Assembly (NCBI GenBank): GCA_963808545.1
Contig: CAWEGB010000015.1
Span: 1-64,000 of the forward strand
Length of the DNA: 64,000 nucleotides
From: JACVRW01 sp963808545
Lineage (GTDB): Bacteria > Actinomycetota > Thermoleophilia > Solirubrobacterales > Thermoleophilaceae
Reading direction: 5' to 3'
Shown: positions 52,810-62,160 of the stretch, one piece after another
Numbering within the stretch: position 1 is the stretch's first letter
Layout: each line of letters begins with the position of its first letter
Position numbers and translations under genes: made by a program
Notes under the pieces: model-generated
Seen by the model: the letters and a program-made list of their open reading frames with translations, nothing else
The model's database searches: none
What the model was told of the DNA's origin: nothing

Positions 52810-55800
52810 GTGAGCTGCGCGGCCTGCGGCACCGAGAACCCGCCCGGAGCCCGTTTCTGCATGAACTGCGGCGCCCGGCTCGAGCGGCGCTGTCCCAACT
52901 GCAACACCAAGGCCCACTCCGAGGCCCGCTTCTGCATGAGCTGCGGCACGGCGCTCGACGCAGGCCAGCCGCTCCCTCCCGGGCTGGGGGCCCCGGCCGA
53001 GCGCCTTCCGGAAGAGCGTCGCCAGGTGACGGTGCTGTTCGCCGACCTCTCCGGCTACACCGCCATCGCCGAGCGCATGGACCCCGAGGCGGTCAAGTCC
53101 CTCGTGGACCGGGCGCTCATGCGCCTCGGCGGTGAGGTGGAGCGCTTCGGGGGCACGATCGACAAGTACATCGGCGACAACGTGATGGCGATCTTCGGGG
53201 CCCCCGTTGCCCACGAGGACGACGCCGAGCGCGCCGTGCGAGCGGGCCTGGGCATGCAGGACGCCATGGGCGAGGTCAACGAGGGGCTGCCGGCCGGCGT
53301 GCACTTCGCGCTGCGCGTGGGCATCAACACGGGCGAGGTCCTGGCCGGAGCCGTGGGCAGCGCATACACCGTGGTGGGCGACACCGTGAACGTGGCCGCC
53401 CGCCTGCAGAGCGCCGCTCGCCCGGGCAGCGTCACCGTTGGCCAGCGCACCATGCGCGCCACCGGCGCTGCGGTCGAGTACGACCGCCTCGAGCCGCTCG
53501 AGCTCAAGGGCAAGGCGGCCCCGGTGCCGGCATGGGAGGCGGTCTGCCTGATCGCCGAACACGCCGCCGGGCGCCTCGCGCCCGCCCGCGAGTCGCCACT
53601 CGTCGGCCGCCTCGAGGAACTGGCCGCCGTCGAGACCCTCTACGAGCGGGTGATCGAAGAGGAGACGCCGCACCTGATAACGCTCGTAGGAGAAGCGGGT
53701 GTGGGGAAGTCACGACTGCTGCGGGAGCTCGAGCGGCGGCTCGACGCTCATCCCACCCAGCCGGCCTTCCGCACCGGCCGCTCGCTGCGCTACGGCAGCG
53801 GCACGGTGTTCTGGGCGCTCGGCGAGGTGCTGCGGGCGGAGGTCGGGATCGTGGACTCCGACACGGCCGACGAGGCCTGGGGCAAGCTGTCCGGGTACGT
53901 CCGCGAGGCCGCTGGCAGCTCGGATCTCGCGGCGGGCGACAGGCAGGCCGCGCTGATCGGGCGCCTGCTCGGCGTGGACAGCCCACCCGAGCTCACGCCC
54001 GACGAGGACGACCCGGAGCGGTTGCGCGAGGCCTTCTTCTCGGCCCTGCGCTCGGGAGTCGAGGCGATCGCCCGGCGGCGGCCGATGGTGATCGCCTTCG
54101 AGGACATCCACTGGGCCGACGACGGGATGCTGGAGGCGATCGAGCACCTCGCGCAGTGGGTACGCGCGCCCCTGATGCTCCTCTGCCTCGCCCGCGACGA
54201 GCTCCTGGACCGCCGGCCGAACTGGGGCGGGGACCACGCCTCGGCCACCCGGCTGCTGCTGGCGCCGCTCAGCTCGAGCCAGACCCACGAGCTCGTGGCC
54301 GCGCTCGTACCGGACGGCCACGACGTGCTGCCGGCGGTGGTGGAGCGCTCCGGCGGCAACCCGCTGTTCGCAGAGGAGATGGCCCGGCGGATCGCCGAGG
54401 ACGGCGGCCAGGGCACTCAGCTGCCGGACACCGTCCAGGGCGTTCTGGCGGCACGACTCGATTCGCTCGAGCCCTTCGAACGCCGGCTGGTGCAGCAGGC
54501 GGCCGTGGTGGGACGGACGTTCTGGCAGGGCTCGCTGGTTCCGCTGGCCGAGGCCGAGGGGCGTGATCTCGACAGCGCCCTCGACACGCTGCAGGCGAAG
54601 GACATCCTCGCGCCGGCGTCCGAACGGCGCCTGGCCGGCGAACGCGAGCTGGCCTTCAAGCACGTGCTGATCCGGGACGTCGCCTATTCGATGCTTCCCA
54701 AGTCGGTGCGCTCCCGCAAGCACTTCGAGGTGGGGGCCTTCATCGAGGCGCGCGCCGGTGACCGCACGGACGAGGTGGTGCCGCTGCTGGCCGAGCACTA
54801 CGGGCGCGCAGCCGCCTTGGGCAAGGAGGGCGACGTGTCCGCCGAAGAGCTGTCCGCGATGCGCGACCGCGCTGTGCGCTTCCTCGAGGAGGCCGGCGAC
54901 GTGGCCGCCCGGCTCTACTCGAACCGCGAGGCCGCCGAGCACTACCGCCACGCCCGTCAGGTGGCGCAGGTGGGCGACGAGCCGGCGGGGGGCGGTCCCG
55001 GCCCCACCACCGACCAGGTGCTGGTTCGCGTGGGCGAGAAGCTCGGCGACGTGTCGCTGCGACTGGGCCGGGTGGACGAGGCGATCGCCGTCTGGGGCCA
55101 GTGCCTCGAATGGCACCGGGGCCAGGAGGACCTCGAGCGCGTGGCCGACCTGCACCGCAGGATCGGGGCGGGCCTCTCCCACAAGGGCGAGCGCAAGGCG
55201 GCCATCGAGCACTACCAGAAGGGCATCAACCTGCTGAAGGACGGCCCGCCCAGGATCGAGCTCGTGCGCCTGTACGAGGAGGCGGCGTGGCTCTACCTCC
55301 ACACCGGGGACAACATGCTCGCCATCTACGCCTCGGAGAAGGCGCTGCGCCTGGCGGAGCGCCTGGGCGAGACGCGTGCGGCCAGTCGCGCCCATGGCAT
55401 CTTCGGCCGCGTCTTCGGGCGCATCGGCGACACCGAGAAGGCCCGGCAGAACCTCGAGCGGGCGGTGGAGCTCGCGCGCGGCTCGGACCACGGCGAGACG
55501 ATCCTCGCGCTGTCGGCCCTGGGCCGCCATCTGGAGATCTCCGAGGCGGACGTCCGCGGTGCGCGCGAGGCCTACGAGGAGGCGCTCGCGCTGGCCGAGG
55601 AGGTGGGCATGCTCCCCGCGCAGGTCGAGCTGCACGCCTGGCTCGCGCAGCTGGCCGTATACGGCGCCGACTGGCCGCGCGTGGAGAGCTCGACCGAGGC
55701 CAGCGCCGAGCTGGCGGAGCGCGAGGGGCTGGTGGGCAAGCTCTCGCTGCCCAACGCACTGCGCGGACTGCTGCGCTGGCGCGAGGGGCGAATCGACGAA

Positions 55801-56358
55801 GCGATCGTGCTCTTTCACCGCGCGCACGCCCAGGCCGAGCAGGTGGGTTGGTCCGAGCTCGCCTTCCAGGCGCTGTTCGGCCTGGCCACGGCACTGCGCG
55901 ACCAGGGCGACCTCGACGGCGCCACGGCCGCGCTGGACCGGGCCATCGAGGTCTGCGAGCGCGCCGGGCTGATCGCGCAGTCGATCCAGGCCATGGGCGC
56001 CCGGTCGGTCATCCTGGCCCTGGCCCGCCGTCCCCAGGCCGCGCTCGAGGCAGCCGAGCTCACCGCGCAGATGTCTGCGCGGCTGCACTACCCGCTTGGC
56101 AGCGCCGCAGCCCTGGAGGCGCAGGGCGTGGCGGCCCAGGACCCCGCGGAGGGGGCGGAGCTGCTCGGTCAGGCGGAAGCGGCCTGGGCGGAGCTCGACC
56201 GGCCCCTGGAGGCCGTCCGCTCTCGCCTGCTGGCAGGCCAGATACTGCTCCGCAGCGATCCCCGGCGGGGTCGCGAGCTGCTGGAGGAGGGAGCCGTCGA
56301 GAGCGAACGCCTGGGCGTCCCCCATCTGGCGGTGAAGGCGCGGGCCGCGGTGGCCTGA
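52810..56358 (+). CDS. Zinc-ribbon/nucleotide-cyclase/AAA/TPR regulator
   Basis: 1182 residues. Two zinc ribbons (C3/C6/C17/C20 and C28/C31/C42/C45), then a class III cyclase domain (about 72-240) with metal Asp D79 and D123, K119, D191, N194 and R198 in FADLSG, IDKYIGD and GDTVNVAARL. All catalytic residues are present, so an active adenylyl or guanylyl cyclase is likely. An AAA/STAND-type ATPase follows (Walker A GEAGVGKS at 294-301, Walker B IAFEDIHWADD near 440), then TPR repeats to the end. Likely a signalling hub. GTG start. Confidence 0.9.
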   Translation: MSCAACGTENPPGARFCMNCGARLERRCPNCNTKAHSEARFCMSCGTALDAGQPLPPGLGAPAERLPEERRQVTVLFADLSGYTAIAERMDPEAVKSLVDRALMRLGGEVERFGGTIDKYIGDNVMAIFGAPVAHEDDAERAVRAGLGMQDAMGEVNEGLPAGVHFALRVGINTGEVLAGAVGSAYTVVGDTVNVAARLQSAARPGSVTVGQRTMRATGAAVEYDRLEPLELKGKAAPVPAWEAVCLIAEHAAGRLAPARESPLVGRLEELAAVETLYERVIEEETPHLITLVGEAGVGKSRLLRELERRLDAHPTQPAFRTGRSLRYGSGTVFWALGEVLRAEVGIVDSDTADEAWGKLSGYVREAAGSSDLAAGDRQAALIGRLLGVDSPPELTPDEDDPERLREAFFSALRSGVEAIARRRPMVIAFEDIHWADDGMLEAIEHLAQWVRAPLMLLCLARDELLDRRPNWGGDHASATRLLLAPLSSSQTHELVAALVPDGHDVLPAVVERSGGNPLFAEEMARRIAEDGGQGTQLPDTVQGVLAARLDSLEPFERRLVQQAAVVGRTFWQGSLVPLAEAEGRDLDSALDTLQAKDILAPASERRLAGERELAFKHVLIRDVAYSMLPKSVRSRKHFEVGAFIEARAGDRTDEVVPLLAEHYGRAAALGKEGDVSAEELSAMRDRAVRFLEEAGDVAARLYSNREAAEHYRHARQVAQVGDEPAGGGPGPTTDQVLVRVGEKLGDVSLRLGRVDEAIAVWGQCLEWHRGQEDLERVADLHRRIGAGLSHKGERKAAIEHYQKGINLLKDGPPRIELVRLYEEAAWLYLHTGDNMLAIYASEKALRLAERLGETRAASRAHGIFGRVFGRIGDTEKARQNLERAVELARGSDHGETILALSALGRHLEISEADVRGAREAYEEALALAEEVGMLPAQVELHAWLAQLAVYGADWPRVESSTEASAELAEREGLVGKLSLPNALRGLLRWREGRIDEAIVLFHRAHAQAEQVGWSELAFQALFGLATALRDQGDLDGATAALDRAIEVCERAGLIAQSIQAMGARSVILALARRPQAALEAAELTAQMSARLHYPLGSAAALEAQGVAAQDPAEGAELLGQAEAAWAELDRPLEAVRSRLLAGQILLRSDPRRGRELLEEGAVESERLGVPHLAVKARAAVA

Positions 56359-56365
56359 GCGTCCG

Positions 56366-57745
56366 CTACTGGCGGTCGGCGCCGGTAATCACCACGACGG
56401 TGGCGTCACCGGCCAGGCCCTGCGTGGCCGGGTCGATCGGCTCGCGCTGGGGTATCCCGAGCCGGCGGCCGACGACCGAGGCCTCGCGCTCGCTGCCGTT
56501 GGCGTAGAGGATCACCGACTCAGCCCGCTGCTGGCCCTCGGCGTCCCCGCTGTTGGCGACGGTGCCGACGTCGAAGCCGAGCCTCGTGACCTCGTCGCTC
56601 AGCGACTGGGCGAGGCCGGGCACGGTGGTTCCGTTCAGCACGGCCACCGTGACCGTCGCCGGATCGATCGCCCGCTGCTGCCGGCGGTCGGCCTGCTCCT
56701 CGTCACCACCGGAGGGCTGCTCTCCGCCCGCGGGCGTCTGCTCCTGCGCGGCGCCCGTCTCCGGCTCGGAGTCGTCCGAGGAGAACTGGCTGAGGGCGAA
56801 GGCCACGCCGATGCCGAGCACGAGCACGCCGGCGATCGCCAGCAGGAGGTTGCGTGTGCTTCCGAACAGGCGCTGGTGCCACGGCTCCTGCGGCGGAGCG
56901 ATGATCTGGGTGTGTTGAGGGGCCTTGCGCGCCGCGGACGCGCGCGCGGCGGGACTGGCAGCGGCGGGACCGCTGGCGGCGCCGGCCGGGACGAGCGGGG
57001 CGCCCGATGGACGTCCGCCCGCAGGCGTGGCGGGCCGCCCGGGGCGGGGCGGGCCGCCGGGGGCCTTGGGAGGCGCGGCGGCTCCACCGCCGGGAGTGGC
57101 CGGGGCAGCGGCTGTCTTGGAAGGCGCGGGGGCGCCCGCCTCGGCGGCGTCCGGGGCAGCGGGCACGGCGGGAGCGGCCGATGCGGCGGGCGCAGCGGGA
57201 GCGCCGGCGGGGGCGGAAGCGGAGCTGTTGGGCCCAGGAGCAGCGGGCGCACCGATGGGGGCCGCAATCTCGCCGTCCGAGTTCTTCTCGACCGGGGCCT
57301 CGGTGTCCGTTTCGGTGTCGGGAGCGGCCTCGCCTTCCGAGGACTGCGTGTTGCCGGCAGCGGCCTGGGTGGCCACCGCCGGACCGGCTCCCGTCTTGGC
57401 CGCCGCCGCCCCCACAGGCTGCACAGCCGGGACGGGACGGGGAGCTCCCTCCGGCGGCTGCGCCCGGGCGGGCTCGGCGGCAGGAACGGCGGTCGCACCC
57501 GGTACCACCGGAGGTCCCTGCGCCGCGGTGCGGGCCTGCGGCTGGGGTTGCACCGCCAGGCGGCCCGGCACCGGCTGGGCGACCACTTCGCCGGGCTCGA
57601 CCGCGCGCTCGGGCGCACGCCCCGCCCACTCGCGGAGCCGCTTGACGTCGCGGGCCTGCGAGAAGTAGAGGACGGAGAGAACCGCGAGGCCGACGACGGA
57701 GGCCAGCCCGGCGTAGGCGCCGATGTCTTGAACTATCTCCGGCAA
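56366..57745 (-). CDS. LytR C-terminal-domain membrane protein
   Basis: 459 residues. Two helices: about 12-30 (AGLASVVGLAVLSVLYFSQ) and 302-322 (NLLLAIAGVLVLGIGVAFALS), separated by about 250 residues of Ala/Pro/Gly-rich low-complexity sequence that should be cytoplasmic. After helix two comes an acidic linker and the LytR_C domain (VTVAVLNGTTVPGLAQSLSD, RLGFDVGTVANS, VVGRRLGIP). LytR_C is found at the C-terminus of wall-attachment (LCP) proteins, but no LCP domain is here. TTG start 57745. Convergent with the cyclase gene. Confidence 0.82.
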   Translation of the reverse strand: MPEIVQDIGAYAGLASVVGLAVLSVLYFSQARDVKRLREWAGRAPERAVEPGEVVAQPVPGRLAVQPQPQARTAAQGPPVVPGATAVPAAEPARAQPPEGAPRPVPAVQPVGAAAAKTGAGPAVATQAAAGNTQSSEGEAAPDTETDTEAPVEKNSDGEIAAPIGAPAAPGPNSSASAPAGAPAAPAASAAPAVPAAPDAAEAGAPAPSKTAAAPATPGGGAAAPPKAPGGPPRPGRPATPAGGRPSGAPLVPAGAASGPAAASPAARASAARKAPQHTQIIAPPQEPWHQRLFGSTRNLLLAIAGVLVLGIGVAFALSQFSSDDSEPETGAAQEQTPAGGEQPSGGDEEQADRRQQRAIDPATVTVAVLNGTTVPGLAQSLSDEVTRLGFDVGTVANSGDAEGQQRAESVILYANGSEREASVVGRRLGIPQREPIDPATQGLAGDATVVVITGADRQ

Positions 57746-57793
57746 GGAACGAACTCTAGACCGGGAATCGGAAGGGAGCGGACACCCGCGAGG

Positions 57794-59662
57794 CTATCCG
57801 GTCGAGGCCAGCAGCGCACGCTCGGCCGAAAGCTCCGCCACGGACCGGGCCAGTGCCGCTGCATCGCCGGCGTAGACCAGCTCCTCGACACGCGCGAAGG
57901 CACCCTCGACCCACTCCTGATCCAGCGGCGCCTGAACCGCGCACACGATCTTCTCCGCCGGGGTCGGCTGGGGCCGCTCGCCGGGGTTGAAGAGCTCTTC
58001 GTGCAGCTTCTCCCCCGGCCGTGGCCCCACCACCTCGACCCCGATGTCCACCTCCGGCTCCAGGCCGGCCAGGCGGATCATGTTGCGCGCCAGCTCGGCG
58101 ATCTTCACCGGATCGCCCATCTCCAGCACGAACACCTCGCCTCCGGTGGACAGCTCGCCCGAGCGGATGATCAGCTGCACCGCCTCGGGGATGGTCATGA
58201 AGTAGCGGGTCATCCTGGGGTCGGTGACCGTCACGGGACCGCCCTGGGCGATCTGGCGCCGGAAGATCGGGACCACCGAGCCCGAGGAGCCCAGCACGTT
58301 GCCGAAGCGCACCGACGAGTAGCGCGTGCCCTTCCAGCGATTCTGCGCCGCCTCGACGGCCCACTCGGCCAGCGCCTTGGAGGCGCCCATGACCGTCGCC
58401 GGGCTCACCGCCTTGTCGGTGGACACGAGCACGAAGCGCTCCGCCCCCGCCTCGCCGGCGGCCGCGGCCACGATGCGGGTGGCCACCGCGTTGTTGCGCA
58501 CGGCCTCCACCGGGTTCTCCTCCATCAGCGGCACGTGCTTGTAGGCGGCCGCGTGGAAGATCACCGAGGGCCGATGCTCCTCGAAGACCTCACTCATGCG
58601 GGTGGCGTCCTTGCAGTCTGCGAGCACGGCGGCCGCACGGCGGAAGTGACGCTCCTCCTCGAGCTCGCGCCGGATCTCGAACAGGGCGTTCTCCGAATGC
58701 TCGACCAGCACGAGCAGCTTGGGGCCGACGCGGGCGATCTGGCGGCTCAGCTCAGCGCCGATGGAGCCCCCGGCGCCCGTCACCAGCACCGTGTGGCCTC
58801 GCAGGTAGGCGCCCACACGGTCGATCTCTACCCGCACGGGCTCGCGCCCGAGCACGTCCTCCACCCGCACCTCGCGCACCTGGCGCATGAGGTTGACCCC
58901 ACCCGAGAGCAGCTCGAAGGTGGTGGGCAGCGTGCGCACGGGGATGCCGCGCTCCCGGCACGCGGTGACCACCGTCTGGCGCACGGTGCCCGGCGCCGAG
59001 GGGATCGCGATGATCACCTCGGAGGGGCGCACGCCGTCGAGGATCCGCGGTAGCTCCGCCGTGGTGCCCAGGACCTTGTGGCCGGCCACGCGCATGCCCT
59101 GCTTGCGCGGGTCGTCGTCCACGAAGCCCACCGGCGCGCTGCGCAGGCCGGGATTGCGGCGCAGCTCGAGCGCCACCTGCTGGCCGCCGTTGCCCGCGCC
59201 CACGATCAGCACCTCGCGGTCGGCCCGCTCGAGGATCGGCCCGCGCGACGGGCGCTCCACCAGCGCCCGCACGGCAAAGCGCGCCCCGGCCGTGAACACC
59301 AGAGCCAGCAGGAAGTCGAGGGCGATCACCGAGCGCGGCGGGTCCACGCGGCCGATCGAGAACAGGTAGAGCACCGCCAGCAGCGCGGCGGTGGACACCA
59401 CCATCGCCTTGAGGATGGTCTGGAAGTCGCGCTGGTCGACGAAGCGCCACAGCTTCGAGTAGAGCCCGAACAGCGCGAAGACGGCGAGCTGGATGGCCAC
59501 GACGAGGAACAGCGTGTCCCCGAGCAGACGGTCGTACCTCGGCGTGATGCCCTCGTCGAAGCGCAGCACGTAGGCCAGGTAGTAGGCGAGCGAGAACAGG
59601 CAGGCGTCGACGGCGACCTGGCCGAGCCGGCGCGCGTTGACCGATGATGCGAGAGATCTCAT
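57794..59662 (-). CDS. WbpM/PglF-type nucleotide-sugar dehydratase/epimerase
   Basis: 622 residues. Four N-terminal helices (about 15-125), a first Rossmann domain (VLIVGAGNGGQQVALELRRN) of the CoA-binding type, and a second (VLVTGAGGSIGAELSRQIA) with the SDR active site as STDKAV then MGASKAL (Met replaces Tyr, typical of this family). 4,6-dehydration of UDP-GlcNAc-type sugars is the usual reaction. Operon with the DUF354 gene (4-bp overlap). Supplies the sugar for the local glycan, probably. Confidence 0.9.
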   Translation of the reverse strand: MRSLASSVNARRLGQVAVDACLFSLAYYLAYVLRFDEGITPRYDRLLGDTLFLVVAIQLAVFALFGLYSKLWRFVDQRDFQTILKAMVVSTAALLAVLYLFSIGRVDPPRSVIALDFLLALVFTAGARFAVRALVERPSRGPILERADREVLIVGAGNGGQQVALELRRNPGLRSAPVGFVDDDPRKQGMRVAGHKVLGTTAELPRILDGVRPSEVIIAIPSAPGTVRQTVVTACRERGIPVRTLPTTFELLSGGVNLMRQVREVRVEDVLGREPVRVEIDRVGAYLRGHTVLVTGAGGSIGAELSRQIARVGPKLLVLVEHSENALFEIRRELEEERHFRRAAAVLADCKDATRMSEVFEEHRPSVIFHAAAYKHVPLMEENPVEAVRNNAVATRIVAAAAGEAGAERFVLVSTDKAVSPATVMGASKALAEWAVEAAQNRWKGTRYSSVRFGNVLGSSGSVVPIFRRQIAQGGPVTVTDPRMTRYFMTIPEAVQLIIRSGELSTGGEVFVLEMGDPVKIAELARNMIRLAGLEPEVDIGVEVVGPRPGEKLHEELFNPGERPQPTPAEKIVCAVQAPLDQEWVEGAFARVEELVYAGDAAALARSVAELSAERALLASTG

Positions 59663-60663
59663 TGATCGTATGCCTGGAGCAGCAGTGTGACGAGTTCGCG
59701 AGGGTCGCGCCGGATGCGCAACCCGGTATGCGCGGGCCGGCGCTCGATGGTCACTTCCTCCGCCCGAGAGAGCTTATGCAGGCGCCCCTCCCGCATGAGC
59801 GCCTCGTCGACCGCCCCGAGCCGCCCCTCGAACGTCGTGTAGACGGGCGTACCCAGCGCCACGGCCTCGCGGTTCATGGTACCGCCGGCGGAGATCACGA
59901 GGTCGGAGAACGCGATCAGGCTCTGGGCGTCGATCGCGCGCTCGGGCACGGTGAACGAGCCCAGCCGGGCGATCTCCTCGCGCTGGCCGGGCGTCCGCGG
60001 CAGGACCACCGTCTGGGCCTCGGAGGCCGCCAGCCGCTCGAGCACGCCACGGAAGAGAGGGTTCTCGAAGCGGTGGTAGAGCGACAGCTCGGGCGGAGTG
60101 CGCACCACCACCAGGGGGCGGTCGCGCGACAGCGAGAGCTCGTCCAGGACCGCCGGGTCGGCCTCGAAGTCCGCCAGGTAGTACTCCTCCTTTAGCCCGG
60201 CATAGCGGCGCAGCTTGGCCGGCCTGGCCCCGTAGCGCGCCAGCCGCTCGGGCGGGATGGCGTCGGGCACCATCACCACGCGGCACAACCGGCAGTTGAC
60301 CTGGTGCTGGGCCCAGGCGAACTCGTAGTCGAACGCGGTGGCGCTCGGAATGCGCAGGAGCCAGGCGGCCACGCTGACGTCGTTCGAGCTGTGTCCCATG
60401 GCCACGTCGAAGCGACGGCCACGGGCCCAGCGCAGCAGCGCCGCGCTGCGCGACACCAGGCCCACGCCCTTGGAGGCCAGCCGGCCACCGCGATGCCGGC
60501 CCACCGCGGTGTGCTCGATGCCGAGGCGCTCGCACAGCTCGAGGGTCTGAGCGAAGTCGCGGGCGGTGACCTCGACATCGTGACCGTCGGCCCGCATGAT
60601 CTCGATCAGCGGCCGCATGACGAGCACGTGCGGGCTGTTTGTCAAGTCGATCCAGATGCGCAC
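59659..60663 (-). CDS. DUF354 glycosyltransferase-like protein
   Basis: 334 residues. MRIWIDLTNSPHVLVMRPLI, RRFDVAMGHSSNDVSVAAWL, VNCRLCRVVMVPDAIP and VVVRTPPELSLYHRFEN match DUF354, a family related to GT-B/UDP-GlcNAc 2-epimerase folds. The region near 255-285 (FSDLVISAGGTMNREAVALG) is the family hallmark. GTG start 60663; it is first in a two-gene unit with the epimerase. Reaction unproven. Confidence 0.85.
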   Translation of the reverse strand: MRIWIDLTNSPHVLVMRPLIEIMRADGHDVEVTARDFAQTLELCERLGIEHTAVGRHRGGRLASKGVGLVSRSAALLRWARGRRFDVAMGHSSNDVSVAAWLLRIPSATAFDYEFAWAQHQVNCRLCRVVMVPDAIPPERLARYGARPAKLRRYAGLKEEYYLADFEADPAVLDELSLSRDRPLVVVRTPPELSLYHRFENPLFRGVLERLAASEAQTVVLPRTPGQREEIARLGSFTVPERAIDAQSLIAFSDLVISAGGTMNREAVALGTPVYTTFEGRLGAVDEALMREGRLHKLSRAEEVTIERRPAHTGLRIRRDPRELVTLLLQAYDQ

Positions 60664-60688
60664 GGACGGGCCGCTACCCTACTTCGCC

Positions 60689-61357
60689 GTGCTTGCCTCG
60701 ATCACGGATCCCATCGTCGAGGTGGCCGTGGACGTGGTGGACGCGCTGGGTCTGCCGGGGGTGTTCGTGCTGATGCTCCTGGAGAGCGCCTGCATCCCCG
60801 TGCCCAGCGAGGCCACCATGCTGTTCGCCGGCTTCAACGTCTCGCGCGGCGAATACAGCCTGTTCGCCGCCACCGCGGTGGGCTCGCTGGCCAACCTCGT
60901 CGGCTCGTGGATCGCCTACGGCGTCGGCTACGCCGGCCGCGTGGACATCCTCGAGAAGCACGGGCGCAAGCTGCACATAAAGAAGTCTCACCTCGAGTGG
61001 GCCGACCGCTGGTTCGAGCGCCACGGCGACGCCACCGTGTTCTTCACGCGCATGCTGCCCATCATCCGCACGTTCATCTCGCTGCCCGCCGGGGTGGCCC
61101 GGATGCCCTTCTGGCGCTTCAGCGTCCTGAGCCTCCTCGGCTGCATCCCCTGGGTGCTGATGCTGACCTTCATCGGCAAGCAGGCCGGCGACAACTGGGA
61201 GAGCTGGAAGGACAGCCTCCATTACGTCGACTACGTGGTGGCGGCGGCGATCCTGCTCGGCTTGATCTGGCTCCTCGTGCGGCGGCGGCGCGGTCCGGAC
61301 GCCGAGCCCGAGCAACAGACGGAACCGGGCTCGGGCCCCGAGCCGGAGCGGGCCTGA
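60689..61357 (+). CDS. DedA-family membrane protein
   Basis: About 222 residues with four to six hydrophobic stretches. DedA motif residues: ESACIPVPSEATMLFAG (the early E and P pair), VFFTRMLPIIRTFISLPAG (R before and after, typical DedA core) and FIGKQAGDNWESWKD. DedA proteins move undecaprenyl phosphate across the membrane. GTG 60689 is the best start, as ATG 60656 would begin inside the divergent DUF354 start. UppP follows 38 bp later. Confidence 0.85.
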   Translation: MLASITDPIVEVAVDVVDALGLPGVFVLMLLESACIPVPSEATMLFAGFNVSRGEYSLFAATAVGSLANLVGSWIAYGVGYAGRVDILEKHGRKLHIKKSHLEWADRWFERHGDATVFFTRMLPIIRTFISLPAGVARMPFWRFSVLSLLGCIPWVLMLTFIGKQAGDNWESWKDSLHYVDYVVAAAILLGLIWLLVRRRRGPDAEPEQQTEPGSGPEPERA

Positions 61358-61395
61358 CCGACCCTGACACCGGCCGCGGCGCTCACGCGCTGCCG

Positions 61396-62130
61396 GTGGC
61401 ACACGCCCTCGGCCTGGGCGCTCTTCAGGGACCCGCCGAGCTGCTGCCGGTGTCGAGCTCGGGCCACCTCGCGCTCGTGCCCCGTCTGCTCGGCTGGTCC
61501 TACTCGGATCTGCCCGGGGGCGTGCGCAAGACATTCGAGGTGGCGCTGCACGCCGGCTCGGCGCCGGTGCTCGCCCTGGCCGCCGCTCGCGGCCCTCGCC
61601 TCGATGCGCGAGGGGTCGCGCTCACGCTCGCGCCCGCTGCGCTCGCCGGGCTGCTGCTCGAGAGCCCGATCGAGGAGCGGCTGGGCTCGGCTCGCTCCGT
61701 GGCGCTGGCGCAGGTGGCCGCCGGCGCGGCGCTGATCGCCGCCGACCTGCGGCCCGGCCGTCGCACGCGCATCCGGCGGCGCGACCAAGCGGCGGTGGGG
61801 CTGGCCCAGGCCGCGGCCCTCGTGCCGGGCGTGTCGCGCTCCGGCGCCGCGATCACGGCAGCCCGGCTGCTCGGGCTCGACCGCCGGAGCGCCGCCGCCC
61901 TGTCGCTCTCCGCGGCGCTGCCCGTGACGGTGGGCGCCACCCTGCTCAAGGGCGCGCGGGCCGCCGGCGGAGATCTGCCACGCGAGCTGCACCGCCCGAT
62001 GGCACTCGGCGCCGGTGCCGCGTTCGCGTCCGCGCTGGTGAGCCTGCCCCTCGCCCGTCGCGCTCCTCCGCTGCGGCTGGTCGGGGCGTACCGGATCGCG
62101 CTGGGGCTCGCCTGCCTGACGCGCCGCTGA
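61396..62130 (+). CDS. uppP: Undecaprenyl-diphosphatase UppP
   Basis: 244 residues with about seven helices. ALQGPAELLPVSSSGHLALV (Glu and SSSGH), AAALVPGVSRSGAAITAARL (PGxSRSG) are the two UppP signature regions. It removes a phosphate from undecaprenyl diphosphate to recycle the carrier. An earlier CTG at 61354 would add 14 residues; GTG 61396 fits the family start. Somewhat short, as the C-terminal helix is compact. Follows a DedA gene, so the pair can dephosphorylate and return the carrier lipid. Confidence 0.9.
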   Translation: MAHALGLGALQGPAELLPVSSSGHLALVPRLLGWSYSDLPGGVRKTFEVALHAGSAPVLALAAARGPRLDARGVALTLAPAALAGLLLESPIEERLGSARSVALAQVAAGAALIAADLRPGRRTRIRRRDQAAVGLAQAAALVPGVSRSGAAITAARLLGLDRRSAAALSLSAALPVTVGATLLKGARAAGGDLPRELHRPMALGAGAAFASALVSLPLARRAPPLRLVGAYRIALGLACLTRR

Positions 62131-62160
62131 CCTCCGCTGTGTGCGCTTGAATGGCCGGAG

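Noticed and set aside
53710..56325. An 871-residue minus-strand frame opposite the cyclase/TPR gene
   Set aside because: No domain is visible and the composition mirrors the plus-strand gene; shadow frame.
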